DNA of 64,000 nt from an uncultured Anaerococcus sp. (GTDB lineage Bacteria; Bacillota; Clostridia; Tissierellales; Peptoniphilaceae), in the NCBI RefSeq assembly GCF_947253225.1, contig NZ_CAMXYR010000001.1, forward strand, positions 35,809 to 99,808, written 5' to 3'. A program made the position numbers and the translations under genes. Positions 1 through 8,657 of the stretch are shown here, in pieces; positions within the stretch are counted from its first letter, which is position 1, and each line of letters opens with the position of its first letter. The notes below the pieces were generated by a model, which worked only from the letters and a program-made list of their open reading frames with translations, was not told the DNA's origin and made no database searches.

Positions 1-758
1 TCATCTGCCGTAGTTGCCCCAGCCTTCTCAACAGCAATGGCATCCTTATTGTAGAGGGCTCTTTTCTTATTAAGACCTGCATACAAGGGCATTTCATAAT
101 CGTGTGAACTTACAAGGTTATAATTTCTATAATCTTTCTTCCTACAAGCATAAATTGCACCATTTCCTGCGGCGATAGTCCTTATATTTGACTCTATCTC
201 ACGCATCCTAAGTTCCATATTCCAATAAGCGTTTTCTGCCACCACAGAGGCTAGGTCATCATCTTCCTTATAGATAAGCGACCCACATACATATTCTATA
301 TCATCGCTTGTAAAGTAGGCGATAAGCTCCTTTATGGCATCTTCCTTAAACATGGAATTAGCATCAGAAAAAACTAAAATCTCTCCCTTGCTTGCCTCGA
401 CTGCCTCATCTTGAGCGTTAGTCTTGCCCAGATGGTTTTTAACTGTATTAACTTTTATATCATAGGCGGGATGATTTTTTATGAAATCACAAGCTATGCT
501 TACTGTCTTATCACTTGAGGCATCGTTAGCAATAATTACCTCAAAGTTTGGATAGTCAGTTTTGATTATATTTGCAAGCTTTTTTTCAATAACTTTCTCT
601 TCATTGTAGGCAGATATTATAACTGAAACCATGGGCTTTTTTGTATAGTCCTTGGTATTTTTTCTTTTAATAATCTTTTCTAAAAGTAAAAGTGTAAGAG
701 GGTAGCCTACCATAGCATAAAATATAGCAAAGGCCGATACCCAAAAAATTATCTTCAT
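1..758 (-). CDS. Family 2 glycosyltransferase, truncated by the window edge
   Basis: The visible N-terminal 252 residues begin with a hydrophobic segment (about residues 2-26), then a GT-A fold of glycosyltransferase family 2. The nucleotide-sugar-binding start reads VSVIISAYNEE, followed by IIANDASSDKT and a metal-binding-type segment VFSDANS. Such membrane-anchored enzymes transfer sugars for polysaccharide or glycolipid synthesis; the acceptor cannot be told. I chose the ATG at 758 because AGGAG lies 7 bases upstream; an ATG two codons earlier sits too close to that site. The C-terminus, where further membrane helices are usual, lies outside the window. It is transcribed divergently from the glutamate symporter, with a good promoter at 777-806. 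Confidence 0.85.
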   Translation of the reverse strand, partial: MKIIFWVSAFAIFYAMVGYPLTLLLLEKIIKRKNTKDYTKKPMVSVIISAYNEEKVIEKKLANIIKTDYPNFEVIIANDASSDKTVSIACDFIKNHPAYDIKVNTVKNHLGKTNAQDEAVEASKGEILVFSDANSMFKEDAIKELIAYFTSDDIEYVCGSLIYKEDDDLASVVAENAYWNMELRMREIESNIRTIAAGNGAIYACRKKDYRNYNLVSSHDYEMPLYAGLNKKRALYNKDAIAVEKAGATTAD

Positions 759-776
759 AAACATACTCCTCATGCT

Positions 777-806
777 ATTATATAACATTTCCTGCACTTG
801 AAGCAA
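777..806 (-). promoter_or_regulatory. Promoter of the glycosyltransferase
   Basis: Read on the minus strand, TTGCTT (801-806) and TATAAT (777-782) are separated by 18 bases, a sigma-A-type promoter. It is back-to-back with the gltS promoter, and a short inverted repeat (ACTTG/CAAGT, about 796-809) overlaps its -35 box. Confidence 0.6.
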
Positions 807-836
807 GTTAAGCTGACTATTTTAATGATATTTTTC

Positions 837-866
837 TTGCAGATAGTAAAGTTAAGGATATATTAT
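837..866 (+). promoter_or_regulatory. Promoter of gltS
   Basis: TTGCAG (837-842) and TATTAT (861-866) with an 18-base spacer sit about 30 bases ahead of the gltS start. Confidence 0.5.
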
Positions 867-895
867 TCCAATAGATATAGAAAGGAAGTTTGATA

Positions 896-2074
896 ATGAA
901 AATAGAATTAGACCTTTTACAATCCCTAGGCCTTGCTATGCTAGCCTACATACTCGGGATTTTTATCAAAAATAAATTTGAATTTTTTAGGAAATTTTTC
1001 ATCCCTTCTCCTGTAATTGGAGGACTTATCATAAGCGTTCTAGTTTTTTTAGCCAAAAAATACCTAGCCTACGATATCAAATTTGATACCATCCTTCAAG
1101 ATTTCTTCATGAACATTTTCTTTGCCTCAATCGGGCTTACTTGCTCCTTTAAGACCCTCAAAAAAGCTGGCTTTCTCGGCCTTAAACTTGCCTTTGTTAT
1201 AATTTTGCTCTTGCCCCTACAAAATATTATTGCTGTCGGCATTTCCTACCTGCTTGGCATAAATCCCCTCCACGGAGTGGCTATGGGATCGACTTCTATG
1301 ACTGGGGGAATTGGATCAGCTATATCTTTTGGGAAAATCATGGAGGCTCATGGAGCAAATGGTAACACTTCAATAGGAGTCGCCGCTGCAACCTTCGGAC
1401 TTTTGACAGGCTCTCTTGTGGGAGGCCCCGTTGCCAAAAGGCTTATTAGAAATAATAAACTTTTAACCAAGGGAAGCCTTGATGTCGGAGATAAAGGAAA
1501 AATAAAAAGAATAGTAAACCAAACTTCCCTTATGAGGGCAATAATTCTTATTGGAATGGCAGCGTTTTTGGGAACTTTCATAAATAAAATCCTAAAAATC
1601 ACTTCACTAAGCTTTCCTTATTATGTAGGTTGCCAATTTGGTGGTCTTGTTGTGCGTAATATTTATGATTATTGCAAAAAAGATGTGGACCTAGAAAATG
1701 TAAATATTGTCGGCAATATTTCCCTTAATCTCTTCCTATCTCTTGCTCTCATCAACTTAAACATCTCCGCCATAGCAAGCCTGGCAGGTCCTATGCTTAT
1801 AATCCTTCTTGCTCAAGCTGTCTTTATTGCTATCTACACAAGTCTTTTTACCTTCAACTTGTGTGGCAAAGACTATGATGGGGCTGTGATTTCGGCAGGT
1901 CATTGTGGGGTGGGGCTTGGTCAAACTCCAAATGCAATGGCAAATATGGAAGCAATAATCGAGGAAAAAGGGCCAGCCGACATGGCTATGTTTGTCTTTC
2001 CCATAGTCCTTGCCATAGCAGTAAACCTCTTTAACCCACTAGTTATCATCTTTTTCATCAATATTTTGACATAA
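896..2074 (+). CDS. gltS: Sodium/glutamate symporter, GltS family
   Basis: A polytopic inner-membrane transporter of 392 residues, the usual length for GltS (about 400), which couples glutamate uptake to sodium. Two inverted halves each carry a Gly-rich reentrant signature: GSTSMTGGIGSAISFG in the first and GHCGVGLGQTPNAMANM in the second, as expected of the family. The ATG at 896 is preceded by GGAAG at a spacing of about 7; a TTG two codons earlier is less likely. The gene stands alone, divergent from a glycosyltransferase and convergent with the tag operon, with which it shares a palindromic terminator region. Substrate assignment to glutamate comes from the family, not from a residue seen here. 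Confidence 0.88.
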   Translation: MKIELDLLQSLGLAMLAYILGIFIKNKFEFFRKFFIPSPVIGGLIISVLVFLAKKYLAYDIKFDTILQDFFMNIFFASIGLTCSFKTLKKAGFLGLKLAFVIILLLPLQNIIAVGISYLLGINPLHGVAMGSTSMTGGIGSAISFGKIMEAHGANGNTSIGVAAATFGLLTGSLVGGPVAKRLIRNNKLLTKGSLDVGDKGKIKRIVNQTSLMRAIILIGMAAFLGTFINKILKITSLSFPYYVGCQFGGLVVRNIYDYCKKDVDLENVNIVGNISLNLFLSLALINLNISAIASLAGPMLIILLAQAVFIAIYTSLFTFNLCGKDYDGAVISAGHCGVGLGQTPNAMANMEAIIEEKGPADMAMFVFPIVLAIAVNLFNPLVIIFFINILT

Positions 2075-2110
2075 AAATAAGGGGGCTAGTTAAACCTGCC
2101 CCTTGCCAGT

Positions 2111-2200
2111 AGGTGTAGAAAATAATAATAGCCTAACCTTAAGTTAAGAGCTTTCCTCTGAGATTTTAGGCTTAGGAAGCCCTTATTATTTTCTACGCCT
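2111..2200. terminator. Long inverted repeat between convergent genes
   Basis: A 17-base left arm (2111-2127) pairs with a right arm (2184-2200) with a single G-T wobble. Inside it, GCCTAA (2131-2136) pairs with TTAGGC (2166-2171), and there is a small central palindrome CTTAAGTTAAG. The whole forms one long interrupted hairpin. It lies between the gltS stop and the tag stop and probably ends transcription from both sides, though it is much longer than an ordinary intrinsic terminator. Confidence 0.55.
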
Positions 2201-2202
2201 TT

Positions 2203-2766
2203 TTATTTACTATTTTTTACTTCTTCATACCTAAAGCAAGTTACCAAGTGGCAATTTATAAGACCTACTGCCTCCATAAAGGAATGTATTATTGTTGGTC
2301 CTACAAAGGTGAACCCTCTTTTTTTCATATCCTTGGCAAGTTTTTCTGAAAGAGGCGATTGGCTAATTATTTCGCCTTCCTTTCTTCTGTAGTCGATTTG
2401 TTTGTCCACAAAAGTTTCCAAATACTTATCAAAAGATCCAAATTCTTCTCTAAGCTCCATAAAAGCTCTGGCATTTTTAACCAAGGCTCTTATTTTTAGC
2501 CTATTTTTTATTATCTTATCATTGGAAAGAAGTTCCTTTACCTCATCTTCCCCATAGAGGGAAATTTTTTCATAGTCAAAACCATCAAAGGCCCCTCTCA
2601 TGGCCTCTCTTTTATTAAGAATCGTATCAAAACTAAGACCTGCCTGCATAAATTCAAGAACTAGCATCTCAAAAAGATAAGAATCTTCGTGATGCCTAAG
2701 CCCATATTCTTCATCATGGTAGGCTCTTAGCAGGTCAGACTTCACCCATTCACATCTATTTTTCAT
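2203..2766 (-). CDS. tag: DNA-3-methyladenine glycosylase I
   Basis: Removes 3-methyladenine from alkylated DNA to start base-excision repair. The 187 residues match the normal length of Tag. The zinc ligands of the family are all recognisable: Cys5 (in RCEW), His17 (in AYHDEEYG) and the C-terminal His and Cys in the segment NCHLVTC. The helix-hairpin-helix region includes GLSFDTILNKR. It is the last gene of a five-gene minus-strand operon; its ATG directly follows the uppP stop codon with no gap, so translational coupling is likely. Confidence 0.93.
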   Translation of the reverse strand: MKNRCEWVKSDLLRAYHDEEYGLRHHEDSYLFEMLVLEFMQAGLSFDTILNKREAMRGAFDGFDYEKISLYGEDEVKELLSNDKIIKNRLKIRALVKNARAFMELREEFGSFDKYLETFVDKQIDYRRKEGEIISQSPLSEKLAKDMKKRGFTFVGPTIIHSFMEAVGLINCHLVTCFRYEEVKNSK

Positions 2767-3648
2767 CTAGGCTAGGGCAAAATAAATAAACACGATTATG
2801 GAAAGAATTATCCTATAAATTCCAAAAGGAATGAAGTCGTTGTTTCTGATGTAGGCCATAAATTTTTTGATAACTACATAGGCTACTGCAAAACTTAGGA
2901 CCATTCCGACAAGGATAAGCCCCCATTGGTAGATGGTAAAGCCAGAAAAGTTCTTGACTACCTTTAGAGCAGTTGCTCCAAGCATAGTTGGAATAGCGAG
3001 GAAGAAAGAAAATTCTGCCGCAGCTTGCCTTGATAGACCGAGAATCATAGCACCCATAATTGTGGCTGCTGACCTACTTGTCCCAGGGACCATAGCCAAA
3101 GTTTGGAAAAATCCTATAGCTATTATAGTCCTATAAGGAACTGTGGCTAGGTTGTCATAGGCGAAGCCTTTTTTATTCCTATTTTTCTTCTCAACAGAAA
3201 TAATTACAAGACCCCAGATAAGAAGCATGGCTGCTACTACCATGGGCTTGAAAAGATACTCATCAATCAAATCATCGAACAAAAGACCCAAGGCCATGGC
3301 AGGAAGTACTCCAACAACCACTCTTTTCCAAAGTTCCATAGTTTTTGGGTCAGGATGACTTAGCCTAAAGTAGGCCTTGGATTGGATGTTGAGCTTTTGG
3401 TAATTCTTTGGAAAATATTTTGCTGTTTTTTCCCTATCCCAAGGATTAAGTTTTTGAAAGTAGATTACCACAACAGAAAGGATGGCTCCTAGCTGGATAA
3501 TAATATTGAAGGCATTGGAAAAGCCTTCTGGATTTAGCTTTACAAATTGATTTACCAAAATCAAGTGACCAGTTGACGATACTGGTAGAAATTCTGTAAC
3601 ACCCTCTACTATAGAAAGGATGAGAACCTTAATTAAATTTATAATCAT
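2767..3648 (-). CDS. uppP: Undecaprenyl-diphosphatase (BacA/UppP)
   Basis: An integral membrane phosphatase that recycles undecaprenyl pyrophosphate to the monophosphate carrier for peptidoglycan and wall-polymer synthesis; it also gives bacitracin tolerance. Both family signatures are present: EGVTEFLPVSSTGHLIL at residues 15-31 and PGTSRSAAT near the C-terminal half. The 293 residues contain about eight hydrophobic segments, somewhat longer than the usual 265-280. The ATG overlaps the ttcA stop codon (ATGA), and GGAGG lies within the end of ttcA, indicating coupled translation in the operon. Confidence 0.95.
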   Translation of the reverse strand: MIINLIKVLILSIVEGVTEFLPVSSTGHLILVNQFVKLNPEGFSNAFNIIIQLGAILSVVVIYFQKLNPWDREKTAKYFPKNYQKLNIQSKAYFRLSHPDPKTMELWKRVVVGVLPAMALGLLFDDLIDEYLFKPMVVAAMLLIWGLVIISVEKKNRNKKGFAYDNLATVPYRTIIAIGFFQTLAMVPGTSRSAATIMGAMILGLSRQAAAEFSFFLAIPTMLGATALKVVKNFSGFTIYQWGLILVGMVLSFAVAYVVIKKFMAYIRNNDFIPFGIYRIILSIIVFIYFALA

Positions 3649-4454
3649 TCAAATTCCTCCATGAACGAATGTTTTTCTCCTCCGATTTGATAGCCCAAGA
3701 CCATATCGCAATTGACATTTTCTGCAGACCTTAGGATAGATTTTTCCACTTCTGGATTATCTTTTTTCAAATCTCTGATAAGTTCCTTAATTTTCTTTCT
3801 TGTGTAAGATTCGCTAGACTTAGTTACTGTACAAGCACAATCGAGAGCCATAAGCCCCACATGGTCTCTCCACTTCTTTATATCATCTTCGTGGGCATAG
3901 TAGAGAGGTCTAATCAGTTCCATTTCCTCGAAATTTTGTGCCTTTAGCCTTGGCTTCATAGTCTTGAAATTACCAGCATAGAGGACATTCATCATAGTTG
4001 TTTCAATAACGTCATTCATATGATGGCCGAGGGCAATCTTGTTACAAGCAAGCTCTTTTGCCTTGGCATAAAGAAAGCCCCTACGCATTCTCGCACACAT
4101 ATAGCAAGGATAGGCTCCCTTGGTGATTGACTCTGCCACCTCAAAAACCTCTGAATCATAAATCTCAGCTGGAATCTTTAAATATTTTAAATTCTTTTCT
4201 AATAAAGCTCTATTGGGCCTATCATAGCCAGGGTCCATACAAATATAGCAAACATCAAAGTTAACCTTAGAATGTTTGTGCAATTCTTCGATAAGTTTTG
4301 CCAAAAGAAGAGAATCCTTACCACCAGATATGGCAACAGCTATCTTATCCCCTTCATTGATTAGGGAAAACTCCTTTACAGCCTTAATGAAAGGAGACCA
4401 AAGCTCCTTCCTGTACTTTTTAATAATCGATCTTTCTATTTCTACAATTTCCAT
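3645..4454 (-). CDS. ttcA: tRNA 2-thiocytidine synthase, TtcA-type PP-loop enzyme
   Basis: An adenylating thiolase of the PP-loop ATP-pyrophosphatase family; TtcA makes 2-thiocytidine at position 32 of some tRNAs using an iron-sulfur cluster. The ATP loop ISGGKDS lies near residue 44. The TtcA-specific CxxC occurs as CYMCARMRRG, and a further Cys pair (CAC) lies C-terminal, in line with a cluster-binding enzyme. GHHMNDVIET is the conserved second signature. TilS is a related alternative but lacks this CxxC pattern. The start is one of two adjacent ATG codons overlapping the stop of the upstream metallohydrolase gene. Confidence 0.82.
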   Translation of the reverse strand: MEIVEIERSIIKKYRKELWSPFIKAVKEFSLINEGDKIAVAISGGKDSLLLAKLIEELHKHSKVNFDVCYICMDPGYDRPNRALLEKNLKYLKIPAEIYDSEVFEVAESITKGAYPCYMCARMRRGFLYAKAKELACNKIALGHHMNDVIETTMMNVLYAGNFKTMKPRLKAQNFEEMELIRPLYYAHEDDIKKWRDHVGLMALDCACTVTKSSESYTRKKIKELIRDLKKDNPEVEKSILRSAENVNCDMVLGYQIGGEKHSFMEEFE

Positions 4455-5245
4455 CATAACTCCACTATTTTGGAAGGTCTGTATCTCTCACACACCTCCA
4501 ACTGTATATCTTTTTTCGTATCAAGCCCCATCTGGGTCAAGTAATTGTCGACAGTAAGCCTTGAAAGCTCAGGTGTATTGTTGGTATCTGATAGGTGGGA
4601 GAGAAAGACTTTCTCCTCCTTGCCAACCAAGGCATCTGCCAAAGCCTCCGCAGCCTGGTCATTTGACAAATGACCCCTAGCCCCCATAACCCTAAGCTTG
4701 AGATTATGAGGATATGGCCCCATCTTCAAGGCTTCGAGGTCGTGGTTGGCCTCCATATAATAAATATCCGACCCCTTAATCTCATATGCCATCTTCTCAT
4801 CTACTAGACCCGTATCTGAAAGAATAGTTATCTTCTTATTATCCAAATAAAAAACATAAGCGACTGGCTCATTGGAATCGTGGTGGATGCCTATGGGAAG
4901 GATGTCCATGGACCTAAAATTTAGAAACTCGTTAGTCTTAAATACCTTGATGTTTTCATCCTTTAACTTCTTAGCCTTCTTAAGAAATCCCTTCCATGTT
5001 CCCGCATTGGCAAAAATCGGGATATCGTACCTCTTTGACAAGACACCAGCCCCTTGGATGTGGTCGTTGTGCTCATGAGTTAGAAAAATCGCATCTAACT
5101 CATGAGCCTTTTCCCCAACCATCTCCATAAGTCCTTCGATTTTCTTGCCTGAAAAGCCAGCATCAACCAAGATTTTTACACCCCTATGGTCGATAAAGGT
5201 GCAATTGCCAGAAGAACCTGACGAAAGCGTAACAAACTTAGTCAT
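4454..5245 (-). CDS. yycJ: YycJ/WalJ-type metallo-beta-lactamase-fold hydrolase
   Basis: A 263-residue metal-dependent hydrolase. The opening TLSSGSSGNC, the aspartate in LVDAGFSGK and the metal-binding THEHNDH motif (about residue 56) mark the YycJ/WalJ branch, implicated elsewhere in double-strand exonuclease activity and coordination of division with replication. Later metal ligands appear in LSDTG and LSHLSDTN. In many Firmicutes this gene sits with the walRK regulators; here it lies between a HAD phosphatase, whose 3' end it overlaps by 8 bases, and ttcA, so that linkage is absent from this window. Confidence 0.85.
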   Translation of the reverse strand: MTKFVTLSSGSSGNCTFIDHRGVKILVDAGFSGKKIEGLMEMVGEKAHELDAIFLTHEHNDHIQGAGVLSKRYDIPIFANAGTWKGFLKKAKKLKDENIKVFKTNEFLNFRSMDILPIGIHHDSNEPVAYVFYLDNKKITILSDTGLVDEKMAYEIKGSDIYYMEANHDLEALKMGPYPHNLKLRVMGARGHLSNDQAAEALADALVGKEEKVFLSHLSDTNNTPELSRLTVDNYLTQMGLDTKKDIQLEVCERYRPSKIVEL

Positions 5246-6056
5246 TTAGACAAAAATACTCCTCCAAAAATTTGGCAATGGAAGGCTCGTTATTAGAGCC
5301 AATCACATAAGTTGCGACATCTTTTGCCTCATCTTTCCCAGAGCCCATAGCAACACCAACCCCTGCAAAATCAAGGCTTTTTATATCATTGATCCCATCA
5401 CCAAAATACATAAGCTCATCTGCCCTAACTGCTAGCTTTTCACAAAGCTTCTTTAAAGTTTCGGACTTGCCAGCATTTTTATTCAAAACTTCCATAATAT
5501 GAACTTCATTTCTCATAAGCTTATAATCTTTCTTAAGAACTTGTCCATATTTTTCATAAATGCTATCCAAGACATAAGGTTCTCCAGCTATGGCAATTCT
5601 TGAAATTCCATCCTCTATATCCTCGAACTTCTCAAACTTCATCCAAGCAAGACCAACTTGAGCCTGATCTTCCAAAAATCCTCTGTTAGGAACTTCCTCA
5701 TTAAGATACAAATAATTCTTAGTATGGACAGAAACTTGGACATCCTCATCTCCAAGAAGAGCTAGGACTTTCTCATAGTCTGCCTTGCCCAAAGGATTGG
5801 AAATAAGAGCCTTGCCATCAGCATTTCTCCTTACAAAGGCCCCTGTCCCACAGATGCTATAATCATCAAAACCCATAAGGTCCAAAGCCTGCCTTACCTT
5901 CCACATGGCGTTAAAAGTCCTCCCAGAGTTAAGCACAACCCTAATTCCTAGAGCCTTTAGCTTCTTGATTGCCTCTATATTTTCACTAATTAATTTCCTA
6001 TCATCATCTATCAAAGTCCCATCAATATCGAACACAACTAACTTAATATCTCTCAT
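5238..6056 (-). CDS. Cof-type HAD-superfamily phosphatase
   Basis: A soluble phosphatase of 272 residues with the full set of HAD motifs. Motif I is FDIDGTL with nucleophile Asp10, motif II is NSGR, motif III is the Lys in NKNAGKSETLK, and motif IV is FGDGINDI. The cap type and length match the Cof/YidA group, which hydrolyse sugar phosphates and similar metabolites; the true substrate is unknown. I start it at the ATG at 6056, six bases after AAAGGAG, rather than at the TTG two codons earlier. It is the first gene of the yycJ-ttcA-uppP-tag operon, with a promoter and hairpin immediately upstream. Confidence 0.88.
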   Translation of the reverse strand: MRDIKLVVFDIDGTLIDDDRKLISENIEAIKKLKALGIRVVLNSGRTFNAMWKVRQALDLMGFDDYSICGTGAFVRRNADGKALISNPLGKADYEKVLALLGDEDVQVSVHTKNYLYLNEEVPNRGFLEDQAQVGLAWMKFEKFEDIEDGISRIAIAGEPYVLDSIYEKYGQVLKKDYKLMRNEVHIMEVLNKNAGKSETLKKLCEKLAVRADELMYFGDGINDIKSLDFAGVGVAMGSGKDEAKDVATYVIGSNNEPSIAKFLEEYFCLND

Positions 6057-6074
6057 TGACAACTCCTTTAGCTT

Positions 6075-6141
6075 AAAAAAAGTGTAAGTTCCCCTACACT
6101 TATAGACTCTATTATAATACTAGAAATGGACTGATTTTCAA
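6075..6141 (-). promoter_or_regulatory. Operon promoter followed by a terminator-like leader hairpin
   Basis: Minus strand: TTGAAA (6136-6141) and TATTAT (6114-6119) are 16 bases apart; TATAAT at 6111-6116 is the alternative -10. Almost at the predicted transcript start, a 7-bp stem AAGTGTA/TACACTT (6080-6101) runs into seven T residues just before the ribosome site. It may be a 5' stabilising hairpin or an attenuator. Confidence 0.5.
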
Positions 6142-6265
6142 TCAAGAAAGAGCTAAGCCTACCCCACAAGTTATTAAAGCTATTCACAACTTCTACTTGC
6201 AAGCTAACTTGCTATTTGAAAATTCTAATCCCTTCTTCCTATAATAATTAAAAAATAAACATTTT

Positions 6266-6303
6266 TTTACATTCTTATTTAAAATGGTATAATACAAGCT
6301 TGT
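6266..6303 (+). promoter_or_regulatory. brnQ promoter with a palindromic start region
   Basis: TTTACA (6266-6271) and TATAAT (6288-6293) are separated by 16 bases. A perfect 10-base palindrome ACAAGCTTGT (6294-6303) covers the expected transcription start, a typical place for an operator. The 5' leader is only about 30 bases, too short for a T-box. Confidence 0.6.
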
Positions 6304-6333
6304 GATACTTTATATACTAAGGAGAAAATAACT

Positions 6334-7647
6334 TTGACTAATAGAAAAAAAGACATACTCATAAGTGGTCTTGCCCTTTTTGCTATATTTTTTGGGGCAG
6401 GCAACTTAATATTTCCACCCTACTTGGGAGTAATAACTGGTTCAGGCTGGCTTATCACCATGATTGGTTTCCTTCTTGCAGATCCTGTTATCCCAATTTT
6501 GACAGTAATAGTTACAGCCTTTGCTGGAGGCCACGCTGTTGATATAGGCAAAAGAGTGGGCGATAGATTTTCAAAAATCCTAACCCTAGCTGCCATCATC
6601 TGCATAGGACCTGCCTTTGCTATTCCACGAACTGCAGCAACGACCTACGAAGTTGGCTTCAAGGCCTTTTTCCCTAACCTTCCTATCTGGGTCGTAACTC
6701 TGGTATTTTTCACCATCACCTTCGCCCTATCCTTCAAGGAAACGAGCGTTGTAACCATAATCGGCAAATACATAACTCCTGCCCTCCTCCTCTTCCTTCT
6801 AATAGTGATAGTAAAAGCTATCCTTAGCCCTATCGGCAGTCCAGTTGATGTGCCAGTCAAAGAAGGCTACTTTGTTAAAGGCTTCTATGAAGGCTACCAA
6901 ACTCTCGATGCCTTTGCCTCCCCTCTTTTTACAGGAATAGTCGTAGCCGATCTCATAAGAAAGGGCTATGGTAAGGTTAATAGGAAAGAAAAACTATCTT
7001 TTATAATAGCAGTCGGCCTTGTAGCCTCAACTTTCCTAAGCCTAGTCTATGGAGGACTTACCTATCTTGGAGCAAGTGCCAGCGGCCTATACTCCTCAAG
7101 TGATTCTCGTGTCGAAATCTTGGTAAGCCTTGTCTACACCCTCCTCGGTAAATTCGGTAGATTTGCCCTAAGCGTATCGGTAACCCTCGCTTGCCTAACC
7201 ACAGCAATTGGTCTTACCTCATCAGCAGGAAACTTCATCGAAGAAATCACCAAGGGTAAAATCAAATACCTTTACACAGTTGTTGGAGTTACAATAATAA
7301 GCTTCCTACTCTCATCCTTGGGAGTAGATGCCATAATAAATCTTGCCGTTCCAGTCCTAAACATTGGCTACCCAATAATAATCTCTCTCGTTTTCTACAT
7401 GATTTTCGAGAAAAAAATCCCCTACAACATGGCCTACATCCTAATGGTAAGTGGAGTAATGCTTACAGCTTTCATAGAAACTTTTGGCGAAAAAATCGGT
7501 CTTTCCAATCTTACTAACCTTATCAAGACCCTTCCCCTAGCAAAATTTGGCTTCACCTGGTTTCTTCCTTCCCTGGTCTTCTTTATCCTAGGTATAATCC
7601 TCGGCAAACTCGGCCTTGGCAAGAAAATTTCAATAGAAAATAGGTAA
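6334..7647 (+). CDS. brnQ: Branched-chain amino acid transporter BrnQ
   Basis: A 437-residue membrane carrier of the LIVCS family, which takes up leucine, isoleucine and valine with sodium or protons. Twelve hydrophobic segments are visible. The family N-terminus is clear: LFAIFFGAGNLIFPPYLG, then an unwound helix region and the later segment GLTSSAGNF. Translation starts at TTG (6334), nine bases after AAGGAG; no ATG lies near. The gene is monocistronic, with a strong promoter, a possible operator at the start site and a clean intrinsic terminator behind it. Confidence 0.92.
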   Translation: MTNRKKDILISGLALFAIFFGAGNLIFPPYLGVITGSGWLITMIGFLLADPVIPILTVIVTAFAGGHAVDIGKRVGDRFSKILTLAAIICIGPAFAIPRTAATTYEVGFKAFFPNLPIWVVTLVFFTITFALSFKETSVVTIIGKYITPALLLFLLIVIVKAILSPIGSPVDVPVKEGYFVKGFYEGYQTLDAFASPLFTGIVVADLIRKGYGKVNRKEKLSFIIAVGLVASTFLSLVYGGLTYLGASASGLYSSSDSRVEILVSLVYTLLGKFGRFALSVSVTLACLTTAIGLTSSAGNFIEEITKGKIKYLYTVVGVTIISFLLSSLGVDAIINLAVPVLNIGYPIIISLVFYMIFEKKIPYNMAYILMVSGVMLTAFIETFGEKIGLSNLTNLIKTLPLAKFGFTWFLPSLVFFILGIILGKLGLGKKISIENR

Positions 7648-7653
7648 AAAAAT

Positions 7654-7678
7654 AAACGCAAAATCTTGCGTTTTTTTT
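7654..7678. terminator. Bidirectional terminator after brnQ
   Basis: A perfect palindrome AAACGCAA/TTGCGTTT with a 4-base loop is followed by a T-run on the plus strand and by T residues on the minus strand. It can serve brnQ and the convergent membrane-protein gene. Confidence 0.85.
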
Positions 7679-7770
7679 ATTGCATAAATACAAACTTGCT
7701 AATATCAAACATCTTAAATATAAGAATCTCCTTAGTAAAACCCATCTTCTTTAGCTTAGGTCTTTGTTGC

Positions 7771-8568
7771 CTATTCGCCAACAAAATTACTAACCTTCCT
7801 TTTATACCTATCCCTTATTTTATCCTTATATTTTGTCAGAAAAATAAGGATTATAAAATAAACATATATCGAAAATACAAGCCTAAAGCCACCCCTTAAA
7901 AAAAGAGTAGAATAGCCACCCTTATTTATTTTTAAATAAGCATCCACCTTGACCCATAGCCTTTCGCCAATAATGTTTGTAAAGGCCGTACTTATTATCG
8001 CAAGCATGGCTTTAAACTTATCCCCTATAAACTTATTATCATTAAAATAATTTATCCCGAGGTATTTTTTGACATCCTCCTTGTCCAAACTACTCGTTGT
8101 ATAGGTAACAATAGCTAGAATAATGTTGTAACTTTCATTCCCATCCAACATTCCATACAGAATTGAACCTATAATAATAAGAAGAATAAGCCTATTAAAA
8201 TACAAGGTTATCAAAGACCACGAAAAGATAAAACCTGCAAAAGAAAATGTTATAATATAGCCCAGCAGTCCATATGAGTATTTCATATACACGATAGGTC
8301 CTGAAGATACCAAAGAAAAAATCAAAAAATCCCACAACTTCCACTTATCTAAAATTTTTTTATCATCCCTCAGGATAACATAAATAAAAGAAAAAGGAAG
8401 TAGAATACTCATCACAACTAGCATACAGACTGAAGGACTTGCCTCAGCAAAATTTATTGCCCCCAACATTTTGTAAGCCACTAGCCCTGTACTTGCCAGC
8501 ATAGCTAACTCACATAGCCTGAAAATACAAATAATCACATACTTAAAAAAGTTAAAAATTTTTTTCAT
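7771..8568 (-). CDS. Membrane protein of unknown function
   Basis: I do not recognise a family. The 265 residues hold about six hydrophobic segments (starting near residues 7, 45, 83, 108, 132 and at the C-terminus), a short hydrophilic stretch near residue 160-190 rich in charged residues, and a basic tail (KDKIRDRYKRK). The start at 8568 has GGGAGG upstream. It follows another membrane protein gene by 89 bases on the same strand; the two probably act together or share a transcript. AT content and codon use look like those of its neighbours. Confidence 0.6.
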   Translation of the reverse strand: MKKIFNFFKYVIICIFRLCELAMLASTGLVAYKMLGAINFAEASPSVCMLVVMSILLPFSFIYVILRDDKKILDKWKLWDFLIFSLVSSGPIVYMKYSYGLLGYIITFSFAGFIFSWSLITLYFNRLILLIIIGSILYGMLDGNESYNIILAIVTYTTSSLDKEDVKKYLGINYFNDNKFIGDKFKAMLAIISTAFTNIIGERLWVKVDAYLKINKGGYSTLFLRGGFRLVFSIYVYFIILIFLTKYKDKIRDRYKRKVSNFVGE

Positions 8569-8657
8569 TGAACCTCCCTACACCTACAAAATTTCTTCTA
8601 AAAAATATTAGTGGGCTATTAAGCTTATCCTAGTTCACTCCAAGTTTACTTCCACCC

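Noticed and set aside
6120..6333. Possible T-box leader before brnQ
   Set aside because: The good promoter at 6266-6293 leaves only about 30 bases of leader, and no specifier loop or TGGN antiterminator sequence is visible.
7666..7899. Plus-strand open frame after brnQ
   Set aside because: It starts inside the brnQ terminator and overlaps the convergent membrane-protein gene; no ribosome site.
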